DNA of 64,000 nucleotides from Lysobacter sp. Root916 (GCF_001429785.1 NZ_LMJF01000001.1:631486-695485), one strand, 5' to 3'; shown: positions 51,103 through 60,467, counted from the stretch's first letter. A program made the numbers and translations. Notes: generated by a model from the letters alone, not told the origin.

Positions 51103-52320
51103 ATGAACAAGCTCAAGCCGCACCTGCTGGCGTCCCTGCTGCTGTCCGCGCTCTCCCTGCCGGCTCTCGCATTGGAGCCCTGCAACCCCTGCGACCCCGT
51201 CGACACGCCCAAGGTCTACGCCGTCGGCGTCGCCTACCTGCCGAACTGGCAAGCCGCGATGTGGGTGGACGGCGTGCGCACCGACCTGCCGCCGTTGGTC
51301 AACGCCTACAACACCGGCGCCAAGGAGGCCAACGACGTGGTCGTGGTCGACAACTTCATGACCGGCGAGCCCGACATCTACGTGGCCGGCACCGCCAACA
51401 TCACCACCAACAACGCCGCCGCTGCCGACTCCTCCGCCATGGTCTGGAAGAACGGCGAGATCCACAGTCAGATCCCCAGCATCTCCAGCACCTACGTCAA
51501 CCAGTTCGCCGGCGCCAAGGGCTTGTTCATCGACAACGGCAATATCTACACCGCCGGCTACACCGACGCGAAGTTCAGCAGCATCGCCGGTCCCCAGCCC
51601 AACTTCGCCGACATGAAGCCGGTGTACTGGAAGAACGGCCAGATGACGTTGCTGCCGATCAACCCCAGCGCCTATCGCGGCATGGGCACGCGCATGACCG
51701 TGCGCAATGGCAACACCTACGTCATCGGCACCCATGCGTTCACCCAAGAGAGCCACCCGGCGACCCCGGGCGCGTTCGGAAGCGGGGCCTTGTGGGTCAA
51801 CGGCACCGAGGTGCTGTACACACCGATGCCGTACCCGGAGACCGTCACCACCACCACCACCCAGCTCTACGTCGGCGGCGCGCTCGCGCCCTACGCGAAC
51901 GAAACGGTCTACCGCGCCGGGTACATCTACCGCGCCCTGTCGCTGGGCTCGGTCTCCGCGGGCACCGGCTCGCCGGGCATCTTCTACGGCGTGATCCTGG
52001 GCAAGGCAGGCATGACCTCGCGCGTGACCGACATGCAGATCGTCGGTACCCGCATCTACGCTGTCGGCTGGGAGCTGCGCCCCAGCGGCAAGTACGTGGC
52101 CAAGCTGTGGATCAACCAATCCGGCGTCGACTTGTCGGAGGAGAGCGAAAGCGCCATCGCCACCTCGGTGTTCGTGCACGGCAACGACGTCTACGTCGGC
52201 GGCAGCACCAACAACATCCTCAACCAGTACGCCAAGGCGGTGATCTGGAAGAACGGCGCGATGACCAGCCTCAACGGCACCGCGCTGGGCTCGCACATCA
52301 CCTCGATCTACGTGAAGTAA
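51103..52320 (+). CDS. Secreted repeat protein, unknown function
   Basis: A 405-residue exported protein with a signal peptide (MNKLKPHLLASLLLSALSLP ALA). The mature N-terminus starts EPCNPCDPVDTPKV. About every 60-80 residues a similar block occurs: AMWVDGVRTDLPP, MVWKNGEIHSQIP, VYWKNGQMTLLPI, LWVNGTEVLYTP, LWINQSGVDLSE and VIWKNGAMTSLN, each preceded by a VY(V/A)xG strand. This suggests a beta-propeller-like repeated fold. No catalytic family recognised. Confidence 0.85.
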   Translation: MNKLKPHLLASLLLSALSLPALALEPCNPCDPVDTPKVYAVGVAYLPNWQAAMWVDGVRTDLPPLVNAYNTGAKEANDVVVVDNFMTGEPDIYVAGTANITTNNAAAADSSAMVWKNGEIHSQIPSISSTYVNQFAGAKGLFIDNGNIYTAGYTDAKFSSIAGPQPNFADMKPVYWKNGQMTLLPINPSAYRGMGTRMTVRNGNTYVIGTHAFTQESHPATPGAFGSGALWVNGTEVLYTPMPYPETVTTTTTQLYVGGALAPYANETVYRAGYIYRALSLGSVSAGTGSPGIFYGVILGKAGMTSRVTDMQIVGTRIYAVGWELRPSGKYVAKLWINQSGVDLSEESESAIATSVFVHGNDVYVGGSTNNILNQYAKAVIWKNGAMTSLNGTALGSHITSIYVK

Positions 52321-52335
52321 GCCCACGCGTCGCAC

Positions 52336-52363
52336 CCGGGACGCTCGTGAGCGAGCGTCCCGG
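52336..52363 (+). terminator. Hairpin after the secreted repeat-protein gene
   Basis: CCGGGACGCTCG and CGAGCGTCCCGG enclose four bases, 16 bases after the stop of the secreted repeat protein. No T tract. Confidence 0.6.
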
Positions 52364-52386
52364 CATCCGCGATACTCCGCTGTGGG

Positions 52387-52684
52387 GTAGGAGCGGCGTA
52401 AGCCGCGACCGCGCTATTTCGACGACGGCGCCAGCTCGGAGGCCAGGTCGCGGCTCACGCCGCTCCCACCCCAAGGCCAAACACCCTTCGCAGCCGCCCC
52501 CTGTAGGAGCGGCGCAAGCCGCGACCGCGCGCGCCCACATGCAGATGCAACCGTGCCTGCCAGTTTCCTGTGGGAGCGACGTAGGCCATAATTGGCTGGC
52601 ACGTGGTTGGCGCGGCGATTCCGAGTCCACGCGATCGCAGCTACTGGCCGAAGGAAATCTCCAGCGGACGCCGCTCCTACCCCG
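52387..52684. repeat. Cluster of GGAGCGGCG REP elements
   Basis: Copies at about 52387, 52447 (reverse), 52501, a degenerate one at 52568 and a partial one at 52661. The gap holds no gene. Confidence 0.85.
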
Positions 52685-52694
52685 ACGGGTCCAA

Positions 52695-53180
52695 CTACCA
52701 GGTCACCGTCAAATGCACGCGGAACCGATGCAACGCATCGCCCGAGATCGACCCGCTGCGCATCTCCACCGTGTACCCGCAACCGCCGGCCGGCATCGTG
52801 CCGGTATAGCGGTAGGCATGGGGTTCGAACGGGCCGTAGTCCACGCCTAACCGCTCCCATTGCTTGCTGTCGTTAATCAGCGCAACGTAATCGCGTCGCA
52901 GCGCGACCATCTGGTCGTAATTCATCAGGCCGAACCACAAGGTGCAGTAGCGATTCGCGCAACGCGCACCGTCGATCTGCACGCCCTCCGGCAGCGGCAC
53001 TGCCTCAGGCCAGCCGTCCGGGCGCGCCGCGACTGCGGCACCCACGCCGACCTTGGTCACACGCTCCGACATCGGAACGCCAGCCTCGGCGTCCCGTCCC
53101 GCCGACGCATAACCCGTCAGCGCGCACAGCCCAACCGCCGCCATCACCGCCAGACCGCGGCTACTCAAGTATCGATTCAT
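52695..53180 (-). CDS. Exported protein of unknown function
   Basis: A 161-residue protein. The ATG at 53180 follows a GGGGAATGAG site and begins a signal peptide (MNRYLSSRGLAVMAAVGLCA LTGYASA). The mature part has PEAVPLPEGVQIDGARCANR, LWFGLMNYDQMVALRRDYVA and GGCGYTVEMRSG, suggesting a small disulfide-bonded domain. No family recognised. Confidence 0.72.
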   Translation of the reverse strand: MNRYLSSRGLAVMAAVGLCALTGYASAGRDAEAGVPMSERVTKVGVGAAVAARPDGWPEAVPLPEGVQIDGARCANRYCTLWFGLMNYDQMVALRRDYVALINDSKQWERLGVDYGPFEPHAYRYTGTMPAGGCGYTVEMRSGSISGDALHRFRVHLTVTW

Positions 53181-53321
53181 CTCATTCCCCTGTTGTATGC
53201 ATCCACGCAAACGGCTGCCTGCGTAGCCTTACCTGTCGACAGCGGCAGCCAGTAGGCGCGGCCCGGAACGCCACGAGCTTAAGCGAGAAGCCAGCCCAGA
53301 CGAGGCCGCTTCCCGTGCTCC

Positions 53322-53413
53322 CTGTAGGGGCGGCGCAAGCCGCGACCCGTCACCCCACACAGCGCCATTCCCAGCTCGCAGCTTTGGGGTAGGAGCGGCG
53401 TAAGCCGCGACCG
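53322..53413. repeat. Two GGAGCGGCG REP elements
   Basis: Copies CCTGTAGGGGCGGCGCAAG at 53322 and GGGTAGGAGCGGCGTAAG at 53387, in direct orientation. The gap 53181-53566 has no gene. Confidence 0.8.
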
Positions 53414-53566
53414 CCAACTCCATATGCCGACGCAGGCCTCCGCAGGCCCGGCTCCCGCCCCACGCCGCACCTATCCACAGCAAGGCCACCCCAGCCAGGA
53501 CTTCTGGGACGGGCCCCTCTCCAGCCCCTGGCTATAGTGGCCCTACCTTCCAGCAGGGACGTTGCC

Positions 53567-55588
53567 GTGATCAGGTCCAGCCTTCCGCTCGTCGTATTGC
53601 TCGCCGCCTCCACCACCGCCTCCGCAGGCGCCGTGCACGGCATCCAGCCCGCCGACATCAACCGCGCCGGCGACCCCTGTACCGACTTCTTCGACTACGC
53701 CAACGGCGCCTGGCGCAAACAGAACCCCATCCCGGCCTACATGGACCGCTGGAGCCGGCGCTGGCAATCCGGCGAGGTCAACAAGGAACACGTGCGCGAC
53801 ATCCTCACCGAACTGTCCGCGCGCACCGACTGGCCCAAGGGCAGCGCCGGCCAGCTGGCCGGCGACTTCTATGCCGCCTGCATGGACGAATCCCGCATCG
53901 ACGCGCTGGGCAGCCAGCCGATCCAGCCCTGGATGGACGAGATCAGCAGCCTCAGCGGCAAGGACGGCGTGCAGCGCATGATCGGCAAGCTGCACGACGT
54001 CGGCGTGCCCGTGCCCTTCGGAGTATTCGCCGGCGAGGACCTGCACCAGCCCTCGCGCACCATCGCCCACCTCTACGCCGGCGGCCTGGGCATGCCCGAC
54101 CGCGACTACTACCTGAAACCGGAGCCGCGTTTCGTCGAAGCGCGCGCCAAGTACCTCGTGCACGTGGCCAAGCTGTTCGAGCTGGCCGGCTTGCCGGTGG
54201 AGCAGGCCAAGCAGAACGCCCAGGTCGTGTTCGACTTCGAAAAACGCCTGGCCGAAGCGTCGTTGGACAACGTGCAACTGCGCGACCCGAAACTGCAGGA
54301 CAACACCACCGCCTTTGCCGACCTGGCCAAGCTCGCGCCCAGCTTCGACTGGGGCCGCTACTTCGACGCCGCCGGCATCCCGCGCAACGCCGTCAACGTG
54401 ACCCAGCCCAAGTTCCTGCGCCAGTTCGAAAAGGAGCTGGCCACCACCTCGGTCGCGCAATGGCAAACCTACCTGGAGTGGCAACTGCTCAACTACGCCG
54501 CTGACTCCCTGTCCACCCCGTTCGTCGAGGAAAACTTCGCCTTCAACGGCAAGTTCCTCACCGGCGCCACCGAGATCAAACCGCGCTGGAAGCGCTGCGC
54601 CGAGCTCACCGACAACCAGCTGGGCGAAGCGCTGGGCCAGAAGTACGTCGAAAAATACTTCCCGCCCGAAGCCAAGGCGCGCATGCAGGAGATGGTCAAG
54701 AACATCCTGCTGGCCATGGACGACACCATCCGCGAACTCGACTGGATGGACGACGCCACCAAGCAAAAGGCCCTGGAAAAGCGCGCCACCTTCTTCCCCA
54801 AGCTGGGCTACCCGGACAAGTTCAAGGACTACAAAGGCGTGGTCGTCAGCCGTGCTTCGGCCTGGGATAACCTCGTTGCCGCGCAACGCTGGAACGTCAC
54901 CGACGGCCGCAGCCAGATCGGTAAGCCCACCGACCGCACGCGCTGGGGCATGACCCCGCCCACCTCCAACGCCTACTACAACCCCCTGCAGAACGAGATC
55001 GTCTTCCCGGCCGGCATCCTGCAGCCGCCCGCGTTCGACGTCACCGCCACCGACGCCGTCAACTACGGTGCCATCGGCGTGGTCATCGGCCACGAGATCA
55101 GCCACGGCTTCGACGACCAGGGCGCCCAGTTCGACGCGCAGGGCCGCCTGGCCAACTGGTGGACGCCCGCCGACGGCAAACAGTTCGCCGCCAAGGGCCA
55201 ATGCGTGGTCGATCAGTTCGAGGGTTACTTCATCGAACCCGGCGTCCACCACAACGGCAAGCTGGTGCTGGGCGAATCCATCGGCGACCTGGCCGGCGCC
55301 AAGCTCGCCTACCGCGGTTACCTGAAGTCGCGCGAAGGCAAAGGCCCCGAACCCACCCTGGACGGCTTCACCCCCGAACAGCAGTTCTTCATCGCCTGGG
55401 GCCAATGGCGCGGCGACGAAACCCGCCTAGAAACCCAGCGCAGCATGATCCAGGGCGACCCACACCCCATCGCCAAGTACCGCGTCAACGGCCCGCTCTC
55501 GAACCTGCCCGCGTTCCAGCAGGCCTTCCAGTGCAAGGCCGACGCACCGATGGTGCGCCCCGCGAAGGACCGCTGCGAAGTCTGGTGA
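53567..55588 (+). CDS. M13 family zinc metallopeptidase
   Basis: A 673-residue M13 (neprilysin/PepO-like) peptidase. The GTG at 53567 follows AGCAGGGA and starts a signal peptide (V/M)IRSSLPLVVLLAASTTASA, so it is exported. The zinc site is HEISH (H509, H513) with the third ligand in GESIGDLAGAKLAY. Also seen are NAYYNPLQNEIVFPAGILQP and the terminal CEVW motif. Cleaves small peptides. A REP copy and a hairpin follow it. Confidence 0.94.
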   Translation: MIRSSLPLVVLLAASTTASAGAVHGIQPADINRAGDPCTDFFDYANGAWRKQNPIPAYMDRWSRRWQSGEVNKEHVRDILTELSARTDWPKGSAGQLAGDFYAACMDESRIDALGSQPIQPWMDEISSLSGKDGVQRMIGKLHDVGVPVPFGVFAGEDLHQPSRTIAHLYAGGLGMPDRDYYLKPEPRFVEARAKYLVHVAKLFELAGLPVEQAKQNAQVVFDFEKRLAEASLDNVQLRDPKLQDNTTAFADLAKLAPSFDWGRYFDAAGIPRNAVNVTQPKFLRQFEKELATTSVAQWQTYLEWQLLNYAADSLSTPFVEENFAFNGKFLTGATEIKPRWKRCAELTDNQLGEALGQKYVEKYFPPEAKARMQEMVKNILLAMDDTIRELDWMDDATKQKALEKRATFFPKLGYPDKFKDYKGVVVSRASAWDNLVAAQRWNVTDGRSQIGKPTDRTRWGMTPPTSNAYYNPLQNEIVFPAGILQPPAFDVTATDAVNYGAIGVVIGHEISHGFDDQGAQFDAQGRLANWWTPADGKQFAAKGQCVVDQFEGYFIEPGVHHNGKLVLGESIGDLAGAKLAYRGYLKSREGKGPEPTLDGFTPEQQFFIAWGQWRGDETRLETQRSMIQGDPHPIAKYRVNGPLSNLPAFQQAFQCKADAPMVRPAKDRCEVW

Positions 55589-55683
55589 GCCGACCCAACG
55601 CGCAGGGCGGGCCCCGCCCGCCTTGCGCCCCGTCGTCGCACCCAGGGTGGCCCCGGCCCCGCCGCCGGTCACCCTCCTGCTTC

Positions 55684-55710
55684 CTGTGGGAGCGGCGTAA
55701 GCCGCGATTA
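55684..55710. repeat. GGAGCGGCG REP element
   Basis: CCTGTGGGAGCGGCGTAAG at 55684 near the end of the metallopeptidase gene; single copy. Confidence 0.75.
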
Positions 55711-55751
55711 GACACCCACACACCGTGCCACCCCAGCCCCCGCAAGCAAAT

Positions 55752-55775
55752 AGAGAGGCGGCCCGCCGCCTCTCT
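55752..55775 (+). terminator. Perfect palindrome after the metallopeptidase gene
   Basis: AGAGAGGCGGCC flanked by GCCGCCTCTCT-type complement, 160 bases after the stop. No T tract follows on the plus strand. The rest of 55776-56205 holds no convincing gene. Confidence 0.5.
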
Positions 55776-56205
55776 AATGGCACGCCGTCCCCTTAGGTGG
55801 GGGATGGCCGAAGCCCACCCGCCGGCCGGCGCCCGCCGAAATTTGATCGCGCGCACATTTCGTAGCAGCATGCGGCACTAGGGGTAACACCGGCATACAC
55901 CATCGCAACCCGGCTCCACGCGGCCGGGCGGCACGCCGTCATCGAATCTAGGGAGGGGATCGATGCTCATGCGCCTCAACGGTCGGGCTGGACAGCCCGC
56001 CACGCGTTCGGCCAACGGCTGCGCGGCCCGCGCGCGCCGCACCGGTTCCCGCATCCATCGCCCCCCGCACGACGCCGAACACCGCACCGCCGCGCCGTCC
56101 ACCGCTGCGGCCCACGCGCCGGTCACCGGCCGGCGACGCGTACCTGACGTCTATCGGCGCAAAGCGCCACCGCCCTTACACACCACTCATCCCTCAGGAC
56201 GCCCC

Positions 56206-56751
56206 ATGCCCATCACCCTACGCAACACCACCCAGTACATCGCCCAGTTCGTGGTGCGCAAAGGTGGCCAGATCATCGCGCGCCTGCCCGGTATCGCGCC
56301 CGAAGCGCAGATGACGGTGCCCACCGCAGACAGCTACCAGGTCACCGCCATGACCATCATCGACGGCAACACCTACACCTCCGCCCCGATGGACGTGACC
56401 GGCGCCGTCAGCTTCCTGGCCCAAGTGCGGCAAGTGCGCGAGCAAGGCACCTACGAGTTCGAAGTAGTGCAGGGCTACAGCACCCGCCCCGACCAGATGC
56501 AATTCCAAAAGACCACCATCGCGCCGGTCACCTTCACCATCGAAAAGGATGGGGTGGCCATGCAGGCGGTGGTGGTGGCCGATAGCTTCACGATGGAAAC
56601 GGTGGATATCAGCGACACGTTCTATGTTTATGCGGTGGTGAACGGGGTTACCACGGACACGTTCAGCACGGTCAATCCCAATGCGACGGTGACGGCGATT
56701 TCCGATACCAGCACGTTGGAGCAGGGGTACTTCACGCTTGAAATTGATTGA
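56206..56751 (+). CDS. Unknown 181-residue protein (paralogue 1)
   Basis: Starts MPITLRNTTQYIAQFVVRKG and contains IARLPGIAPEAQMTVPTADS, APMDVTGAVSFLAQVRQVRE and DTFYVYAVVNGVTTDTFS. Likely an all-beta soluble protein; no signal peptide. The next gene (56822) has the same layout, so they are a tandem pair. No family recognised. Confidence 0.8.
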   Translation: MPITLRNTTQYIAQFVVRKGGQIIARLPGIAPEAQMTVPTADSYQVTAMTIIDGNTYTSAPMDVTGAVSFLAQVRQVREQGTYEFEVVQGYSTRPDQMQFQKTTIAPVTFTIEKDGVAMQAVVVADSFTMETVDISDTFYVYAVVNGVTTDTFSTVNPNATVTAISDTSTLEQGYFTLEID

Positions 56752-56821
56752 GGGGGCGCAGGCGCGACGGGCGGCGGGGAATGCGGCCCGCCATCGCCGC
56801 CTACACCGCACAGGATGCCCC

Positions 56822-57371
56822 ATGAGCCTTCTAACCCTACGCAACACTACCGCCTATACCTGCCAGCTCGTGGTGCTCAACAGCCGCCAGGTGATCGCGC
56901 TTATCCCGGGTATCGCGCCCAAGGCGCAGGTGGCCGTTCCCACCACGAGTAGCTACCAAATCACGGCCACTACGGTGATCGACGGTAACGTCTATACCGT
57001 CGCGCCGATGGACGTGACCGGCGGCACCGGCTTCCTGGCCCAAGTGCTGCAGTTGGCTTCGCAAGGCATCTACGAGCTCACCGTGGCGCAGATGCCCAGC
57101 AGCAGTTCCAGCCACCTGCAGTTTCAGAAGACCTACGTGAGCCCGGTGACCTTCATCGTCAGCAAGAACGGTGTGCCGCTGCAGAGTGTGGTGGTTAACA
57201 ACACCTTCGAGGTTCGGAACCTGGACGTTGGCGATACGTTTTATCTATGTCTATGCAGGCATCAATGGGGGCACCGACACTGGCACCACCGCCAATTCAG
57301 ATGCCGTGATTACGGCCAATGTCGATACAACCACATTGCAGGCCGAATTTCTCACCCTCGACATCGAGTGA
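56822..57371 (+). pseudogene. Frameshifted paralogue of the 181-residue protein
   Basis: Begins MSLLTLRNTTAYTCQLVVLN and matches paralogue 1 along its length: IALIPGIAPKAQVAVPTTSS, APMDVTGGTGFLAQVLQLAS. The match breaks at TTTT (57239-57242). In frame 1 it continues as YLCLCRHQW; one base removed gives FIYVYAGINGGTDTGT and ends LTLDIE at 57371, matching the paralogue ending. So either a one-base sequencing error or a real frameshift; a programmed shift is possible but unsupported. Confidence 0.75.
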
Positions 57372-57837
57372 CGCTGTGCGAGTACCGTAAGAGGAGGCGA
57401 GCGATCCAGACAAACCACGCTCCAGCACTAAGCGCCGTATCAATGGGGCGCTGTCGAGCCGCCCGCGCTTCAGTGGCTAGTCATAAGCAGACGGCAGAGC
57501 GCAAAGAGCCGGTATGGAAGTGCGAGAGAGGCTAGGGCGTGTGCCCGCCTGCATTCGGAGAAATGAGCCATCGCAAAATCCGGGGCGCTTCTCCAGGGCT
57601 ACACTTAAAATCTGCCGATTCGCAGCTTGCACCTGTGTCCCCGCAAAAAAGATCGAGCATATATTTGGTGGCAGCATGCGGTAAGTAGGATCAGGCCTAG
57701 GACGAAGTGTCTTCATAGGAGCAGGCTGGCGTTTTCTCAGTGCCGTCGATTAGGGTGTATGGGAGTGGGCAATGGCGTTCGCATGCTTCACTCTCTACTT
57801 GGTGGGTACTCGCATATCTGACGTTGGGGCGGCTAGA
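57372..57837. other. Intergenic gap before the AT-richer island
   Basis: I see no credible gene in 466 bases. A short opposite-strand ORF (57477-57716) lacks any family signal. From about 57600 the base composition becomes less GC-rich, leading into the next two genes. Confidence 0.5.
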
Positions 57838-59403
57838 GTGATTACATCATTCCGCATTAAGAATCTTCGAGCGATAGAGGATTCTGGTGTTATACAACTA
57901 AGAAAAATCAATGTCTTGGTCGGGCGAAATAGCTCCGGCAAAAGCACGATACTAAGGCTTCTGCCATTATTGAGGCAAAGCGTGGAGCAGCCGACCAAGG
58001 GGCCGCTTCTTTGGTATGGGCGCCTGGTGGATTTCGGTGATTTTAAGAATGCTGCTCGCGATGGCGACACGGAAAGGGGGGTGTCACTGGAGTTTGATTT
58101 AAGAATATATACCAGAAGAGGATTTAGTCCAAAATACCAAGTCGCTAACAGGCTGGCATCTCTAGCGTTAAGGTCTCAGCTCAGCGTGAAAGCCTCGTTG
58201 GTTCTAGGGCGATCTGCTGATGACAAAGTGGGCCAGGTTCGATCCGTTCACGTTGCTTGTGATCAGGATGAGATGGTTATCGAATATGGTTCAAATGACA
58301 AGGTTAAATTAGTATCCATCATGGGGGAGAGTGTTCAGCTAAGCTCAGACAGAGCATGGGGTGTAGATCGTGGTGAAATTATTCCCCTCATGGCAGTCCT
58401 GCAACAAGAGGAGTACGAGGATGATGAGGGGAACATCGAATACTCCTGGGAAGAGTCGGATAGTCCTTTTGTAGACGAAATAGTGGAGGCGTTGGCGTCG
58501 ATTGCGCATGGAAATACCAGTGTTGAAAAGTTGACCACTCTCGCTGGGCGACTTTCCTACAATAAGAGCTCAGTTTTCTTTAAAACTCTGGTGGAAGCAT
58601 CCAGCAGTATTCCAAGCTTGCGGTCACGGCTAGAAATTTTGGGCGCGGAATCCGTTGAGGTATCAGCGCTCCGCAGGGCTGTGATGATAAATTCTGCCCT
58701 CTCCATTGTAAAAGCTGTCGACGAGGAAATTTCGCAGTTCGCGCGAAGCATAAGATATCTCGAGCCAATTCGCGCGACCGCTGAGCGCTACTATCGGGAG
58801 CAGGATCTCGCTGTTGATGAAATAGATTCTCGTGGCACGAACATAGCGATGTTTCTGAGTTCACTGCCTGACACTGTGATGAAAAATTTGCAGTTGTGGA
58901 CGAAAGAAAATTTCGGATTCGCAGTATCTGTTGAGACGGGGACGGGGCACGTTCAGATTAAAATATCAGATGGTGATCACGTCCCGAGAAATATGGCGGA
59001 TCTCGGATTCGGCTATTCACAGCTTTTACCGATAATATTACAGTTATGGAGAGTGAAGTTTTCCACGCCTGCTCGTGGCGCTGTTGTTGCGATGGAGCAG
59101 CCGGAGCTTCATCTTCATCCGCAATATCAGGCGATGCTTGCTGATGTAATTGCTGCCATTTCGTCCAATAGGAACACTTTTGCTCGCGGACGAGTGTTGA
59201 TTGAGACTCATAGCGATCATTTTGTAAATAGACTGGGGTCGCTAGTTTCTCAAGGGAAAATTGATCCAGACGATATTCAAGTGATTGTAGTAAGTGAAGA
59301 CGGCAATGGAAGTTCTACCGCAGAGTCAGTGGGTTTTGATAAGGATGGCGTGCTAACTGCTAATTGGCCTGTTGGCTTCTTTACGCCGGACGATCGGCGA
59401 TGA
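57838..59403 (+). CDS. AAA/ABC-type ATPase of a putative two-gene defence module
   Basis: A 521-residue ATPase starting VITSFRIKNLRAIEDSG (GTG at 57838; ATG 22 codons earlier is the alternative). Walker A is GRNSSGKST (29-37), an ABC-signature-like LGFGYSQLLPII follows, Walker B is VVAMEQPELHLHP and a switch His is in LIETHSDHFVNRL. This is the SMC/OLD-like AAA class seen in many defence ATPases. It is AT-richer than its neighbours with more ATA, TTA and AGA codons. Its stop overlaps the next gene start by 4 bases. Confidence 0.9.
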   Translation: MITSFRIKNLRAIEDSGVIQLRKINVLVGRNSSGKSTILRLLPLLRQSVEQPTKGPLLWYGRLVDFGDFKNAARDGDTERGVSLEFDLRIYTRRGFSPKYQVANRLASLALRSQLSVKASLVLGRSADDKVGQVRSVHVACDQDEMVIEYGSNDKVKLVSIMGESVQLSSDRAWGVDRGEIIPLMAVLQQEEYEDDEGNIEYSWEESDSPFVDEIVEALASIAHGNTSVEKLTTLAGRLSYNKSSVFFKTLVEASSSIPSLRSRLEILGAESVEVSALRRAVMINSALSIVKAVDEEISQFARSIRYLEPIRATAERYYREQDLAVDEIDSRGTNIAMFLSSLPDTVMKNLQLWTKENFGFAVSVETGTGHVQIKISDGDHVPRNMADLGFGYSQLLPIILQLWRVKFSTPARGAVVAMEQPELHLHPQYQAMLADVIAAISSNRNTFARGRVLIETHSDHFVNRLGSLVSQGKIDPDDIQVIVVSEDGNGSSTAESVGFDKDGVLTANWPVGFFTPDDRR

Positions 59404-60467
59404 TTATTTGGATTGATGCCGCCGCCGCGGATTGCTGCGAAAATACGCCTGCAGTTATTGTCGACGCCATTTTGGAGTTGGGGGAGGCCGGTTACAAGGG
59501 GCGCCACGTGGTTGTTGGGCCTAGACCTCTAATGGCCCATCTCGCGAATTTCGAGGCGTTGTCTTTGAGAGCGCGCGTATATTTTAGAAGGATCGCCGAA
59601 GAGTATACGCAGTTGGGCGCGGCCATTAATGGCGTCAGAAATGTAATTGCCTCAATTGGGGCTTTCGCTCCAATAAGTTATGGAGGCGGATGGCGGGTGC
59701 CATTGTCCCTCTTCGCGCAGTCAGAATACTCGGAGCCATGTAGCGTCGTTTGCGAAAACGACACTGATTACGAAATCTACTCCGCATTCGCGGAATTTAT
59801 GGCACGAAAAAACTTTCCGGGTTTTGTGCTTTCTTCGCGTTCTCATGCGGGGGGCGGCGCTTCAACATCAACGGTTCTGTCGAGGCTTCTGGCAAGACCT
59901 GGCCCAGTTTTCTTGTGTATATTGGACTCTGATCGCTCTGCAGTGCTTGGCGCAGAGGGCAGTACTGCGCGTGGTTGTAGAAGGGTTTGGACTGAAGGCT
60001 GGAGAAATGAGCTCTTCGTATTAAATAGCCGTGAGCTAGAGAACATAGTCCCCTGGCCGTTGATTTGCAGATGGGCGGAAAGTGTTGGCATGGATGACGA
60101 GAGAATTTCCTCGTTTGAATCTGTCCATTCTGATGTGTCGAGCTATGTATGCTTGAAGTCCGGTGAGCCACTGTGTCGGTTCCATCGGGTTTCGGCTGAC
60201 GCTGAGGGGTATGAGAGAACGATTAATGCTTTGCGTGAAACAGCAAAGCGACACGCGCGATTCAGTCGCTGTGGTGCTAGTTGCGATGAGTGCGGTTGTT
60301 CTGTTTCTCCTCCATTGGGTGAGAATTTCCTGAGAAGATTTAGCGATTGGGTTCGCGATCACAATAGTTGGCGTTTGATTCCTGATGTTGAAAGGTGGCC
60401 GGTTGATCTAACTGCTGCTGCTTCACTATTTTTGGGCTTTTCGCTGGCATTGCCTCGCAAACAGTAA
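59400..60467 (+). CDS. Putative TOPRIM-like effector partner of the ATPase
   Basis: A 355-residue protein starting MIIWIDAAAADCCENTP. The E119 (VVCENDTDYEIYSAF) and D176-x-D178 (FLCILDSDRSA) fit TOPRIM spacing, and LNSRELENIVP (209-217) resembles the ELEN segment of TOPRIM/DUF4435-type proteins. Near the end CGASCDECGC (291-300) is Cys-rich. It is coupled with the ATPase gene by a 4-base overlap and shares its AT-rich composition. Nuclease activity is inferred from the TOPRIM signature. Confidence 0.8.
   Translation: MIIWIDAAAADCCENTPAVIVDAILELGEAGYKGRHVVVGPRPLMAHLANFEALSLRARVYFRRIAEEYTQLGAAINGVRNVIASIGAFAPISYGGGWRVPLSLFAQSEYSEPCSVVCENDTDYEIYSAFAEFMARKNFPGFVLSSRSHAGGGASTSTVLSRLLARPGPVFLCILDSDRSAVLGAEGSTARGCRRVWTEGWRNELFVLNSRELENIVPWPLICRWAESVGMDDERISSFESVHSDVSSYVCLKSGEPLCRFHRVSADAEGYERTINALRETAKRHARFSRCGASCDECGCSVSPPLGENFLRRFSDWVRDHNSWRLIPDVERWPVDLTAAASLFLGFSLALPRKQ

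Noticed and set aside
55963..56205. In-frame upstream extension of the 181-residue gene
   Set aside because: The extension is Arg/Pro/His-rich and shares nothing with the paralogue, which begins MSLLTLRNTT at the position equivalent to 56206.
57477..57716. 79-codon minus-strand ORF in the gap before the island
   Set aside because: No ribosome-binding site, no family signal and a composition like non-coding DNA.
57772..57837. Longer start for the ATPase gene (MAFACFTLYL...)
   Set aside because: The family usually starts at the strand leading to Walker A (ITSFRIKNLRAIEDSG). The 22-residue extension has no match; kept only as an alternative.
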